A DNA stretch of 39,131 nucleotides, taken from NCBI GenBank assembly GCA_024639965.1, contig JAHEGC010000003.1:19655-58785 (forward strand). The letters run 5' to 3'. Numbering within the stretch: the stretch's first letter is position 1; each line of letters begins with the position of its first letter. This DNA comes from Micrococcales bacterium (lineage in GTDB: Bacteria; Actinomycetota; Actinomycetes; Actinomycetales; Microbacteriaceae). The translations under genes were made by a program, and so were the position numbers. This document shows positions 24,217 through 32,336 of the stretch, in pieces. The notes beneath the pieces are model-generated. The model searched no databases. It had not been told where the DNA came from and saw only the letters and a program-made list of their open reading frames with translations.

Positions 24217-25014
24217 CCGAAGGGTGCCGAGCACGTCGTCATGGAGCAGACCGTTCGTGGCGCAGGCCGTTCCGTGCCACGGGCCGTCGCGTCCGTCGAT
24301 GTCGGTGAATCGACCGCCGGCCTCCTCCACAATCGGCACGAGGGCGGCCATGTCGTAGGGCTGCAGGTCGCACTCGGTAGCGACATCAATGGCACCCTCG
24401 GCGACGAGCATGTAGGCCCACATGTCACCGATTGCTCGGGCGCGCCACGCGGCGGTGGCGAGGGCGATGGCCTGGTCTCCCCGACCCGCGTTGATCCAGC
24501 CGGGCAGGGAGTTGTAAGAAACCACGGCGTCGGCGAGTGTCGCCACTTTGCTGACCTGGATGCGTTCCTCGTGCTTGCCCGAGCGTTGTGTGTAGGCGCC
24601 GTGTCCCGTGGCACCCCACCAGCGTTGACCGAGTGCTGGGGCTGAGACGACACCGACGACGGGAACCCCGTCGATTGCGAGCGCGATGAGCGTTCCCCAA
24701 ATGGGCACGCCGCGAAGAAAGTTGGCGGTGCCGTCGATGGGGTCGATGATCCACTGACGGTGGGGGCGTCCCTCTCCGTCCTGGTGGCCCGTCGCCCCAA
24801 ACTCTTCACCGAGAATCGCGTCGCCGGGACGTGCCGCGGCAAGACCCTCACGAATGGCGTGCTCGACCTCGCGGTCGGCTTCGGTGACGGGGGTGCGGTC
24901 GGGCTTCGTCGTCACCGTGAAGTCCTGCGATTCGTAGCGGCGCATCGACACGAGGTCGGCCATGGCAGCGAGTGAACGAGCGAGGGCGAGGTCGTCGACG
25001 AGGTGGATGGTCAC
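24214..25014 (-). CDS. hisN: Inositol monophosphatase-family histidinol-phosphatase
   Basis: Removes phosphate from histidinol phosphate in histidine biosynthesis; in Actinobacteria this step is done by an IMPase-fold enzyme. 266 residues. Metal-binding motifs are present: ILGEEFGATG (about 67-76), WIIDPIDGTANFLRGVP (about 88-104) and DLQPYDMAALVPIVEEAGG near 216. The neighbourhood with rsgA and aroA matches the conserved actinobacterial block that favours HisN over a general inositol phosphatase. It starts at a GTG behind a TAACCT box. Confidence 0.87.
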   Translation of the reverse strand: MTIHLVDDLALARSLAAMADLVSMRRYESQDFTVTTKPDRTPVTEADREVEHAIREGLAAARPGDAILGEEFGATGHQDGEGRPHRQWIIDPIDGTANFLRGVPIWGTLIALAIDGVPVVGVVSAPALGQRWWGATGHGAYTQRSGKHEERIQVSKVATLADAVVSYNSLPGWINAGRGDQAIALATAAWRARAIGDMWAYMLVAEGAIDVATECDLQPYDMAALVPIVEEAGGRFTDIDGRDGPWHGTACATNGLLHDDVLGTLR

Positions 25015-25020
25015 ACCGTC

Positions 25021-25026
25021 AGGTTA
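25021..25026 (-). promoter_or_regulatory. TANNCT box (TAACCT) before hisN
   Basis: On the minus strand TAACCT overlaps the rsgA stop and ends 6 nt before the hisN GTG at 25014; no Shine-Dalgarno sequence. Confidence 0.5.
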
Positions 25027-26043
25027 CGCCACACCGTCGAGCGACCGCAGCAGACGTTGCACGGAGTCGAGACGCGCGGGTCCTTCGCCACCGAGTTCGC
25101 CCGCCACGACGGCTTCCACCATCGCGCAATCGTCGTCGACGTGGTTACATCCACGCGGGCAATTCTCGGCAATCGCGGCGAGATCGGTGAACGATGCGAG
25201 GACCGATTCGGGCTTCACGTGACCGAGACCGAATGAACGAACTCCCGGGGTGTCGACGAGCCAACCCCCGCCGGGGAATCGGAACGACGCGGTCGACGAC
25301 GAGGTGTGACGTCCGCGACCCGTGACATCGTTGACGACTCCGGTGGCGCGACCGGCGTCGGGGATGAGCGCGTTTACGAGGGTGGACTTGCCCACGCCCG
25401 AGTGTCCGACCGCGACGGTCGTGTGCCCACGGAGCAACTCGGCGAGTTGTGCGAGGGGCGGGTCGTCCGACCTCGAGGTGACGACGGGAACGTCGAGCCC
25501 CGAAAAGTGTGCGAGGAAGTCGGTGGGGTCTTTGAGGTCTGTCTTGGTGACGCACAGGATGGGAAGAATTCCCGCGTCGAAGGCGGCGACGAGATAACGG
25601 TCGACGAGTCGTTGGCGCGGCTCGGGATTCGCCGCCGCGACAACGATGAGCATGCGATCCGCATTCGCCACTATGACGCGCTCGACCTGGTCGCTGTCGT
25701 CTGCCGAGCGACGCAGAATGGTGACGCGCGGTGTGACGCGCACGATGCGCGCAAGGCTGCCCTCATCGCCGGAGGTGTCACCGACCACATCGACGACGTC
25801 GCCCGTCACAATCGCTGTTCGGTGCAGTTCGCGAGCCTTGGTCGCGGTGAACTCGCGCTCATCGGCGGTTCCCTCGTCGGCAAGAACGAGATAGCGCCCC
25901 CGGTCGACGGTCAACACGCGCGCAGGAATCGAATCGTCGTGAGCCGGTCGCGTCTTGGTGCGCGGCTTGCTCCCCCGTTTCGGTGGGCGAACGCGAGCCG
26001 CCGACTCGTCGAATCGATCGAAGTTGCCGTCGAGCCAGGTCAT
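25024..26043 (-). CDS. rsgA: Ribosome small-subunit-dependent GTPase RsgA
   Basis: Circularly permuted GTPase that checks late 30S subunit maturation. 339 residues. The motif order is permuted: G4 VTKTDL comes before the P-loop GHSGVGKSTLVNAL and the G3 DTPGVRSFGL. An N-terminal OB-fold starts near residue 40 and the C-terminal zinc knuckle is NCPRGCNHVDDDC. I chose the ATG at 26043 (MTWLDGNF), which overlaps the aroA stop as ATGA; the frame is open further upstream but inside aroA. Confidence 0.95.
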   Translation of the reverse strand: MTWLDGNFDRFDESAARVRPPKRGSKPRTKTRPAHDDSIPARVLTVDRGRYLVLADEGTADEREFTATKARELHRTAIVTGDVVDVVGDTSGDEGSLARIVRVTPRVTILRRSADDSDQVERVIVANADRMLIVVAAANPEPRQRLVDRYLVAAFDAGILPILCVTKTDLKDPTDFLAHFSGLDVPVVTSRSDDPPLAQLAELLRGHTTVAVGHSGVGKSTLVNALIPDAGRATGVVNDVTGRGRHTSSSTASFRFPGGGWLVDTPGVRSFGLGHVKPESVLASFTDLAAIAENCPRGCNHVDDDCAMVEAVVAGELGGEGPARLDSVQRLLRSLDGVA

Positions 26044-27362
26044 CGGCCGAGCATCGCCGTCCACATTTCGGGGAAGTCGGGAAGCGTTTTGGCGGTTGTG
26101 GCGATGTTTTCGACCTCGACTCCGTCGACGGCGAGACCGATGATTGCCCCCGCGGTCGCCATGCGGTGGTCGTGATAGGAATGCCACTCACCGCCGTGGA
26201 GTGGGGCCGGCTCGACTCGGATACCGTCGGGAAGTTCCGTTGCGTTGCCACCGAGCGCGTTGATCTCTGCGACCAACGCCGCGAGTCGGTCGGTTTCATG
26301 ACCGCGAAGATGGGCGATGCCCGTGAACACTGATGGCTCCGACGCCAGTGCGGCGAGAGCGACGAGGGGAGGTGCGAGCTCGCCGCCGGTGGAAAGGTCA
26401 AGAGTCACCCCGGGAATCGTGGTGCCACCGATGAGTCCAGCGCCGCCGTCCACCGTGAGCCCGCGCTCGTCGCGCGTGACGACCGCACCGAATGCCTCAA
26501 GGTAACCGCCGAGATCGTCACCCACCTGAGTGGTGTGCGTCGGCCAGTGGGGAATCGTCACGGTACCACCGGTGATGAGCGCGGCGACAAGGAACGGAGC
26601 GGCGTTGGACAGGTCGGGCTCCATGTCGATGTCGATTCCCCCAATCGGTCCCGGTTCGACGCGCCACACACCGACCTCGGGTTGCGAGACACTGACGCCG
26701 CGGGCGCTAAGGCACGCGATGGTCATCTCGATGTGGGGCATCGACGGCAGGTGGTCGCCGCTGTGACGCAGGGTGAGTCCGTCACGAAAACGTGGAGCGG
26801 CGAGGAGTAAGCCGGAGACGAACTGGCTCGACGCCGACGCGTCGATTGTGAGTTCGCCACCAGCGACGACGCCGGTTCCGTGAACAGTGAAGGGGAGCGC
26901 ACCGCGACCGTCGTCATCGACCGCCACTCCGAGTGCGCGAAGGCTTGAGATCGTCGTGGACATCGGGCGCCGTCTCGCACCGTCGTCACCGTCGAAGGTG
27001 ACCGGCCCGGTTGCGAGCGTCGCCAACGGGGGCACAAACCGCATCACGGTTCCCGCCAAACCACAGTCGATCGTGGTGTTTCCAGTCAAATCGGCGGGCT
27101 TGACCGTTATCGTGTCGGTGCCACTTCGTATACTGTCGAGACACTCAACTCCCAGGGACCGCAGCGCGTCAATCATCAACGACGAGTCGCGCGATCGAAG
27201 AGGGCGGCGAATCTCCGAAGGTCGGTCGGCGAGGGCCGCAAGAACCAACTCACGATTGGTGAGACTCTTGCTTCCCGGAATCGGAACGATCGAGGAGAGA
27301 GGCCCCACACCTCGCGGCGCGAGCCAATTTTCGCGACCGTGGGAATAATTGCGTGACGTCAT
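26040..27362 (-). CDS. aroA: 3-phosphoshikimate 1-carboxyvinyltransferase (EPSP synthase)
   Basis: Sixth step of the shikimate pathway: joins phosphoenolpyruvate to shikimate-3-phosphate. 440 residues. Substrate loops are present: PGSKSLTNRELVLAALA near the N-terminus, DCGLAGTVMRFVPPLA, the DGDDGARRRPM segment, and LRGHETDRLAALVAEI plus YHDHRMATAGAIIGLAVDG near the C-terminus. I chose the ATG at 27362 because the TATTGT box stands 8 nt before it and the N-terminus then has normal length. It overlaps rsgA by 4 bp and is divergent from the sigma factor gene. Confidence 0.96.
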   Translation of the reverse strand: MTSRNYSHGRENWLAPRGVGPLSSIVPIPGSKSLTNRELVLAALADRPSEIRRPLRSRDSSLMIDALRSLGVECLDSIRSGTDTITVKPADLTGNTTIDCGLAGTVMRFVPPLATLATGPVTFDGDDGARRRPMSTTISSLRALGVAVDDDGRGALPFTVHGTGVVAGGELTIDASASSQFVSGLLLAAPRFRDGLTLRHSGDHLPSMPHIEMTIACLSARGVSVSQPEVGVWRVEPGPIGGIDIDMEPDLSNAAPFLVAALITGGTVTIPHWPTHTTQVGDDLGGYLEAFGAVVTRDERGLTVDGGAGLIGGTTIPGVTLDLSTGGELAPPLVALAALASEPSVFTGIAHLRGHETDRLAALVAEINALGGNATELPDGIRVEPAPLHGGEWHSYHDHRMATAGAIIGLAVDGVEVENIATTAKTLPDFPEMWTAMLGR

Positions 27363-27435
27363 TACATCAGACAATACGCGAGGGAAGCCCCACAAGGGCG
27401 ACGGGAAAAAGGAGCACACCATAGCCAAAAATCAC

Positions 27436-28113
27436 ATGGATGACGCCGACGAACCAATCGACGTATACGACCCCGACGTCGAAGCCGAAGTGCTCGCCGG
27501 GGAAGAGGCGAACGCGGACGAGGTTCAGATTCCGGATACAAGTAAGTGGAATCCGGCGAAAATTCACACCGACTACCGCAACACGGGCACCTTCCACGAG
27601 GTGTTCGTGGCGCTCGAAGGGCGTTTGTACAACCACACGAAATATGTCGTGGGGAAGTACCGGTTGCCGCGCGAGTCGGTCAATGACCTGTTTCAGACCG
27701 CGATGGGCAAGGCGCACGCCAACTGGAGCAAGTACACGCAGGGCACCTACGCGTTGGGGTGGATGAAAATGATCATCACCAACACGGCCCTCAACGAGCG
27801 CCGCCGTCTCAAGAACGAGCCGCTCGCCTATGGCGACATGGAGATCGTCATGACCGGCCCGAGCTACGTAGCTCGGAGCGCCGAGAGCATCGTCATTGAG
27901 GAGGTCACCACGGACGAGATCCGTGCCGCCTTCGACAAGGTCACCGAGCCTTACCGCGAGGTGCTCAAGATGGTCATCCTCAACGAGATGCCCTACGCAG
28001 AGGCTGCCGCACAGCTCGGCATTCCGACCAACACCGCGTTGACCCGGGTTCACCGTGGTCGCGCTCAGCTCCGAGAACTGCTCCAGGGGAAAATGAAAGA
28101 CCGAGGAATCTAA
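27436..28113 (+). CDS. ECF-like RNA polymerase sigma factor, diverged SigH/SigR type
   Basis: 225 residues from the ATG at 27436. Region 2 is at about 75-135 (LPRESVNDLFQTAMGKAH, then YALGWMKMIITNTALNERRR) and region 4 at about 170-215 (YREVLKMVILNEMPYAEAAAQLG and TALTRVHRGRAQLREL). Position beside aroA and the zinc anti-sigma gene is that of SigH/SigR, the thiol-stress sigma factor, but region 2 is strongly altered (usual QDLVQETYLKAY and TNTYINTYRK). The start is uncertain: AAAAAGGAG (27405-27413) is ideally placed for an in-frame ATA at 27421, not for the ATG. An acidic N-terminal extension of about 40 residues precedes the core. Confidence 0.85.
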   Translation: MDDADEPIDVYDPDVEAEVLAGEEANADEVQIPDTSKWNPAKIHTDYRNTGTFHEVFVALEGRLYNHTKYVVGKYRLPRESVNDLFQTAMGKAHANWSKYTQGTYALGWMKMIITNTALNERRRLKNEPLAYGDMEIVMTGPSYVARSAESIVIEEVTTDEIRAAFDKVTEPYREVLKMVILNEMPYAEAAAQLGIPTNTALTRVHRGRAQLRELLQGKMKDRGI

Positions 28114-28376
28114 TGGAATCGACCCACGACTGCGGCTGTGAGTCGGCCCGCGAACGGCTCGACTCACTCATTGACAGGGAATTGAGCGACCAGGAGTGCG
28201 CCGACGTGCGCGCCCACTGCTCCGGCTGCACCGAGTGTCAAGAAGAATTGGCGCTTCTCGAACGGCTCACCGATCGGTTCAGGGAAGCGTGCGCCGATTC
28301 GCCGCCGCCCGGCCTTCGGGAACACATTTTGAAATCCTTAAACAGTCAGCCATCGGGCGACGCATCCAGCGTTTAG
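28113..28376 (+). CDS. Zinc-binding anti-sigma factor (RsrA-like)
   Basis: An 87-residue cytoplasmic anti-sigma factor. The ZAS motif H35-x3-C39-x2-C42 (AHCSGCTEC) is intact, with additional cysteines at 7, 9, 29, 36 and 60. In RsrA-type proteins oxidation of the zinc-bound cysteines into a disulfide releases the sigma factor. The gene follows the sigma gene with a 1-bp TAATG overlap, giving balanced expression. No membrane helix is present, so sensing should be in the cytosol. A strong terminator follows. Confidence 0.92.
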   Translation: MESTHDCGCESARERLDSLIDRELSDQECADVRAHCSGCTECQEELALLERLTDRFREACADSPPPGLREHILKSLNSQPSGDASSV

Positions 28377-28386
28377 CCGCGCGCTC

Positions 28387-28440
28387 ACAACACGACGGCC
28401 CGTTCACCACCGAGGTGAACGGGCCGTCGTGTTGTTGTTT
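28387..28440. terminator. Very strong hairpin between anti-sigma gene and kgd
   Basis: Perfect 22-bp inverted repeat, left arm 28387-28408 and right arm 28414-28435, loop ACCGA, followed by TGTTT. It separates the convergent anti-sigma and kgd genes and should work in both directions. Confidence 0.92.
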
Positions 28441-31400
28441 CTAGAGGCCTTCGAACGCCGCATCCATGATGGCGGCGTGCTCGTCGGCGGATCGCTTGGA
28501 CGACCCCGCCGCGGGGGACGCCGAGGCGGGTCGGCTGATGACGCGAACATCGGTGATTCCAAAGCGGCGAAGCTCGAGCGCGAGGAACGGCCACGCACCC
28601 TGGTTCTCGGGTTCGTCCTGCACCCAGACAAGTTCGGCTCCCGCGTGGTGCTCGAGGGCGGCGCGCAGCTGGTCATCGGGGAACGGGTAGTACTGCTCAA
28701 GCCGAACGAGCGCCACACCCGAGGCATTGCGCTTCTCGCGCTCACCGAGCAGGTCGTAGTGAATTTTGCCCGCGTGGAGCAGCACACGCCTCGTCGACCC
28801 CTCGACACTGTGGTCATCGAGGATCGGCTCGAACGTTCCGCTCGTGAAGTCTTCGACGCCACTCGTCGCGCCGCGCAGTCGAAGCATGGCTTTCGGGGTG
28901 AACACGACGAGCGGTCGTTGCGGTTGCGCGTAGGCCTGACGGCGAAGTAGGTGGAAGTACGACGCGGGTGTCGACGGGCGCGCGATCGTCATGTTTCCTT
29001 CGGCGGCAAGCTGCAGGAAGCGTTCGATACGTGCCGACGAGTGGTCGGGCCCTTGACCCTCGTAGCCGTGGGGAAGAAGGAGCACGAGACCGGAGTTCTG
29101 GCCCCACTTTTGCTCCGACGAGGAGATGAACTCGTCGATGACGGTCTGGGCGCCATTGGCGAAGTCACCGAACTGTGCCTCCCAGAGCACGAGGGCGTCG
29201 GGGTTCCCCACCGAATACCCATACTCGTAGGCCATCGCGGCGTATTCGGAGAGGAGTGAGTCGTAGATGTAGAAGCGACCCTGGTTCTCGGTGAGGTTCA
29301 TGAGCGGCAACCACTCCTGACCGTTGACGCGGTCGTGGAAAACGGCGTGGCGCTGAACGAACGTTCCGCGACGGGCATCCTGGCCCGCGAATCGAACCTT
29401 CTTGCCCTCGAGGAGAAGCGATCCGAGCGCGAGGAGTTCGCCGAAGCCCCAGTCGATTTCGCCATTGCGGCTCATGTCGATGCGCTTGTCGATGAGTTGC
29501 GCGAGTTTGGGGTGGACCGTGAACCCCTCGGGCGGGATTCCGTGCGCGTCACCGATTCGATGAATCACCGACACGTCGACGCCCGTGACCGCGGGGTGTC
29601 GTTGAACCTGCGAGGCGGTTCCCGCTGCGCCCTCGGGCGCGACAACGGGAGTCTGGTGTGCCTCGTGGGTGTCGGCGAACGCCTTTTCGAGCAGCGCGAG
29701 GAACTTGGTCTGAACGCCGTCGTATTCCTCTTGGGTGATGTCGCCGCGGCCGACGAGCGACTCGGCGTAGAGGGTGCGCACCGAGCGCTTCGCTTCGATG
29801 AGGTTGTACATCAACGGCTGGGTCATCGACGGATCGTCGCCCTCGTTGTGGCCGCGACGGCGGTAGCAGACGAGATCGATGACGACATCGTGCTTGAACT
29901 CCTGGCGGTAGCGAACCGCGAGCTTGGCGACACGAACGACGGCTTCGGGGTCGTCGCCGTTGACGTGGAAGATGGGGGCTTGCACCGACTTTGCGACGTC
30001 GGTGGAATAGAGCGAGGTGCGCGAATCGCGGGGGAGGGTGGTGAAGCCGACCTGGTTGTTGGCGACGACGTGAATCGTGCCTCCGGTGCGATATCCGCGA
30101 AGTTGCGCCATCTGAAGCGTCTCGATGACGACGCCCTGGCCCGCCATGGCCGCGTCACCGTGGACGAGGATGGGGAGAACGGTGAAGCTCGCGATCGGCT
30201 TGTGATCTTGCTTCGCGCGGACGATCCCCTCGAGCACGCCGTTGACCGCTTCGAGGTGCGACGGGTTGGCGGCGAGATAGACGGGGATCTGCTGACCCTT
30301 GGCGGTGACGAACTCGCCCTTGGTGCCGAGGTGGTACTTCACGTCACCCGAACCTTGAACGTTACTCGTGTCGGTTGTTCCCTCGAACTCGCGGAAGATT
30401 TGGCCGTAGGTCTTTCCGGCGATGTTGGCGAGAACGTTGAGGCGGCCACGGTGTGCCATGGCGATGTCGACCTCATCGAGACCGAAATCGGCGGCGTCCT
30501 GGATGATCTCGTCGAGCAGTGCAATCATCGATTCGCCGCCCTCGAGCGAGAAGCGCTTCTGACCGACGTACTTGGTTTGCAGGAACGTCTCGAACGCTTC
30601 GGCCTGGTTGAGCCGGTCGAGGATGCGCATCTGCTCGTCGTGGGTCGGCTTCTGGTAAGGCTGTTCGAGGAGTTCCTGGAACCATTTGCGCTGAGCCGGA
30701 TCCTGAAGGTGTGTGTATTCGACACCGACGGTGCGGCAGTAGGAGTCACGCATGAGTCCCAGCACCTCGCGGAGGAGCATCGTGCGCCGACCCGCCAGAC
30801 CGCCGACCACAAACTCGCGGTCGAGATCCCAGAAGGTGAGCCCGTGATTTTCGATCTCGAGGTCGGGGTGCGTGCGCTGGCGGTATTCGAGCGGGTCGAT
30901 GTCGGCCATGCGGTGGCCACGAACGCGGAAGGCGTCGACGAGTTCCTGAACGCGCGCCGTCTTGTTGATCGCGTCGGAATCGTCGACCTTGATGTCCTGC
31001 GACCAGCGAATCGGCTTGTAGGGGATTCGCAGCGCCGCGAAGATGTCCTCGTAGAACCCGTCCTCACCGATGAGCAGACCGTGGACGATCTTGAGGAACT
31101 CGCCCGAGCCCGCTCCCTGGATGACGCGGTGGTCGTAGGTCGAGGTGAGGGTGATGGTCTTGGAAATGCCGAGGTCGTAGAGCACCTTCTCCGACGACCC
31201 CTGGAATTCCGCGGGGTAATCGAGCGCGCCGGCGCCGATGATGCACCCCTGGCCCTTCATGAGGCGAGGAACCGAGTGAACCGTTCCGATGCCGCCGGGG
31301 TTAGTGAGCGAGACGGTGTTGCCCGCGTAGTCGTCGGCGGTGAGTTTGTTGGCACGTGCGCGAGCCACGACGTCCTCGTAGGCGGCGAGGAAGTCGGCGA

Positions 31401-32151
31401 ACGACATCTGTTCCGCCTTCTTGATACCCGGCACGACGAGCGCACGGGTTCCGTCGGGCTTGGGGATGTCGATGGCGAGCCCAAGATTAATGTGGGCGGG
31501 AACGACGAGCGACGGGGTGCCCTCCGGCTCGTCGTAGAAGACGTTTTGCGAGGGGAACGACTTGAGCGCGCGAACCAACGCCCAGCCGATGATGTGAGTG
31601 AAGGAAACCTTGCCACCGACGGTACGGCCGAGATGGTTGTTGATGACGATGCGGTTGTCGATCATCAGTTTCGCGGGAATAGTGCGAACGCTCGTCGCGG
31701 TGGGGACGCTGAGGCTCGCATCCATGTTGGCCGCGAGTGCCTTGGGCAACCCTTTGAGCGGGGTGACGACGTTGGCGTCGGTCGCTTCGGACGGCGTCGA
31801 CGTGCCAGGCGCCTGGGCGGGGACCGGTGTCGGGGTCGCAGGCGCGGAGGTCGTGCGCGCTGTCGGCTGGAGCGAGGTGATGGGGCCGGTCTGGTTCGGG
31901 TCGAACGCGGGCGCAGACGAGGGTGCGGTTGGAGCTACCGATTCCGTCGCCGCTTCGGCGATCGAATCGGTCGAGGGGGTCACCGCCGCGGAGGGCGCGG
32001 CAGGCGCGGCACTCAGTCGCGCCGCATACGCTTCGAGCGTGGGGATCCACGACGCATCAACGGAGCTGGGATCCTTCACCCACGATTCGTACATCGCCTC
32101 TACGAGCCAGTCGTTGGCTCCGAAATCGTCGGGATTCGCGTCGTTGGACAC
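28441..32151 (-). CDS. kgd: Multifunctional 2-oxoglutarate metabolism enzyme Kgd
   Basis: Single-chain E1/E2-type enzyme of the actinobacterial 2-oxoglutarate dehydrogenase complex (also 2-oxoglutarate decarboxylase and 2-hydroxy-3-oxoadipate synthase). 1236 residues. Domains: an N-terminal helix (FGANDWLVEAMYESWVKDPS), an Ala/Pro/Thr linker (about 45-125), an E2-like acyltransferase domain (about 130-370; TSTYDHRVIQGAGSGEFL with catalytic His), and the thiamine-diphosphate E1 domains (VHGDAAMAGQGVV, YRRRGHNEGDDPSMTQP). It lacks the lipoyl domain, as is normal for this family. It starts at a GTG with GAGGTGG about 9-12 nt upstream. A TAGGCT at 32209-32214 (minus) could be its promoter. Confidence 0.97.
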   Translation of the reverse strand: MSNDANPDDFGANDWLVEAMYESWVKDPSSVDASWIPTLEAYAARLSAAPAAPSAAVTPSTDSIAEAATESVAPTAPSSAPAFDPNQTGPITSLQPTARTTSAPATPTPVPAQAPGTSTPSEATDANVVTPLKGLPKALAANMDASLSVPTATSVRTIPAKLMIDNRIVINNHLGRTVGGKVSFTHIIGWALVRALKSFPSQNVFYDEPEGTPSLVVPAHINLGLAIDIPKPDGTRALVVPGIKKAEQMSFADFLAAYEDVVARARANKLTADDYAGNTVSLTNPGGIGTVHSVPRLMKGQGCIIGAGALDYPAEFQGSSEKVLYDLGISKTITLTSTYDHRVIQGAGSGEFLKIVHGLLIGEDGFYEDIFAALRIPYKPIRWSQDIKVDDSDAINKTARVQELVDAFRVRGHRMADIDPLEYRQRTHPDLEIENHGLTFWDLDREFVVGGLAGRRTMLLREVLGLMRDSYCRTVGVEYTHLQDPAQRKWFQELLEQPYQKPTHDEQMRILDRLNQAEAFETFLQTKYVGQKRFSLEGGESMIALLDEIIQDAADFGLDEVDIAMAHRGRLNVLANIAGKTYGQIFREFEGTTDTSNVQGSGDVKYHLGTKGEFVTAKGQQIPVYLAANPSHLEAVNGVLEGIVRAKQDHKPIASFTVLPILVHGDAAMAGQGVVIETLQMAQLRGYRTGGTIHVVANNQVGFTTLPRDSRTSLYSTDVAKSVQAPIFHVNGDDPEAVVRVAKLAVRYRQEFKHDVVIDLVCYRRRGHNEGDDPSMTQPLMYNLIEAKRSVRTLYAESLVGRGDITQEEYDGVQTKFLALLEKAFADTHEAHQTPVVAPEGAAGTASQVQRHPAVTGVDVSVIHRIGDAHGIPPEGFTVHPKLAQLIDKRIDMSRNGEIDWGFGELLALGSLLLEGKKVRFAGQDARRGTFVQRHAVFHDRVNGQEWLPLMNLTENQGRFYIYDSLLSEYAAMAYEYGYSVGNPDALVLWEAQFGDFANGAQTVIDEFISSSEQKWGQNSGLVLLLPHGYEGQGPDHSSARIERFLQLAAEGNMTIARPSTPASYFHLLRRQAYAQPQRPLVVFTPKAMLRLRGATSGVEDFTSGTFEPILDDHSVEGSTRRVLLHAGKIHYDLLGEREKRNASGVALVRLEQYYPFPDDQLRAALEHHAGAELVWVQDEPENQGAWPFLALELRRFGITDVRVISRPASASPAAGSSKRSADEHAAIMDAAFEGL

Positions 32152-32263
32152 AGTGAATTGCCACCTCGTTACAAGACTCTGGGCGGTAGTCGCACGCTAC
32201 CGAGACCTAGCCTAGTCCCGTGTTCACACCTCGATGTTTCGGCACGGTGAAAACGTCGCAACC

Positions 32264-32269
32264 TATACT
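32264..32269 (+). promoter_or_regulatory. TANNCT box (TATACT) before the 19-codon leader ORF
   Basis: TATACT ends 7 nt before an ATG at 32277, placing the expected transcription start at or next to that ATG. It should drive the whole CNNM operon. Confidence 0.5.
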
Positions 32270-32276
32270 GGGAGGC

Positions 32277-32336
32277 ATGGACGACCCGCATAGTTACGCG
32301 ACGCCGTCCCCGATTTCCTTCGGCGGTGTCGCGTGA
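32277..32336 (+). CDS. 19-residue leader ORF coupled to the CNNM gene
   Basis: ATG at 32277, peptide MDDPHSYATPSPISFGGVA, TGA at 32334-32336. The stop overlaps the GTG start of the next gene by 4 bp (GTGA), so ribosomes finishing the peptide are placed to start the transporter. The next gene has no clear ribosome binding site of its own. The peptide has no hydrophobic stretch or run of one amino acid, so classical attenuation is not indicated. It may simply allow leaderless transcription to feed a downstream start. Coding status is unproven. Confidence 0.5.
   Translation: MDDPHSYATPSPISFGGVA

Noticed and set aside
27341-27370. SigR-type promoter (GGGAAT at 27341-27346) before the sigma gene
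   Set aside because: No GTT element is found 16-19 bp downstream, so the canonical autoregulatory promoter is not supported. An altered promoter remains possible given the diverged sigma factor.
29335-32250. 971-codon open frame on the + strand opposite kgd
   Set aside because: It is antisense to a complete, well-conserved Kgd protein. Its translation is rich in Arg, Asp, Glu and Val in the way expected from the complement of high-GC coding sequence, and shows no domain.
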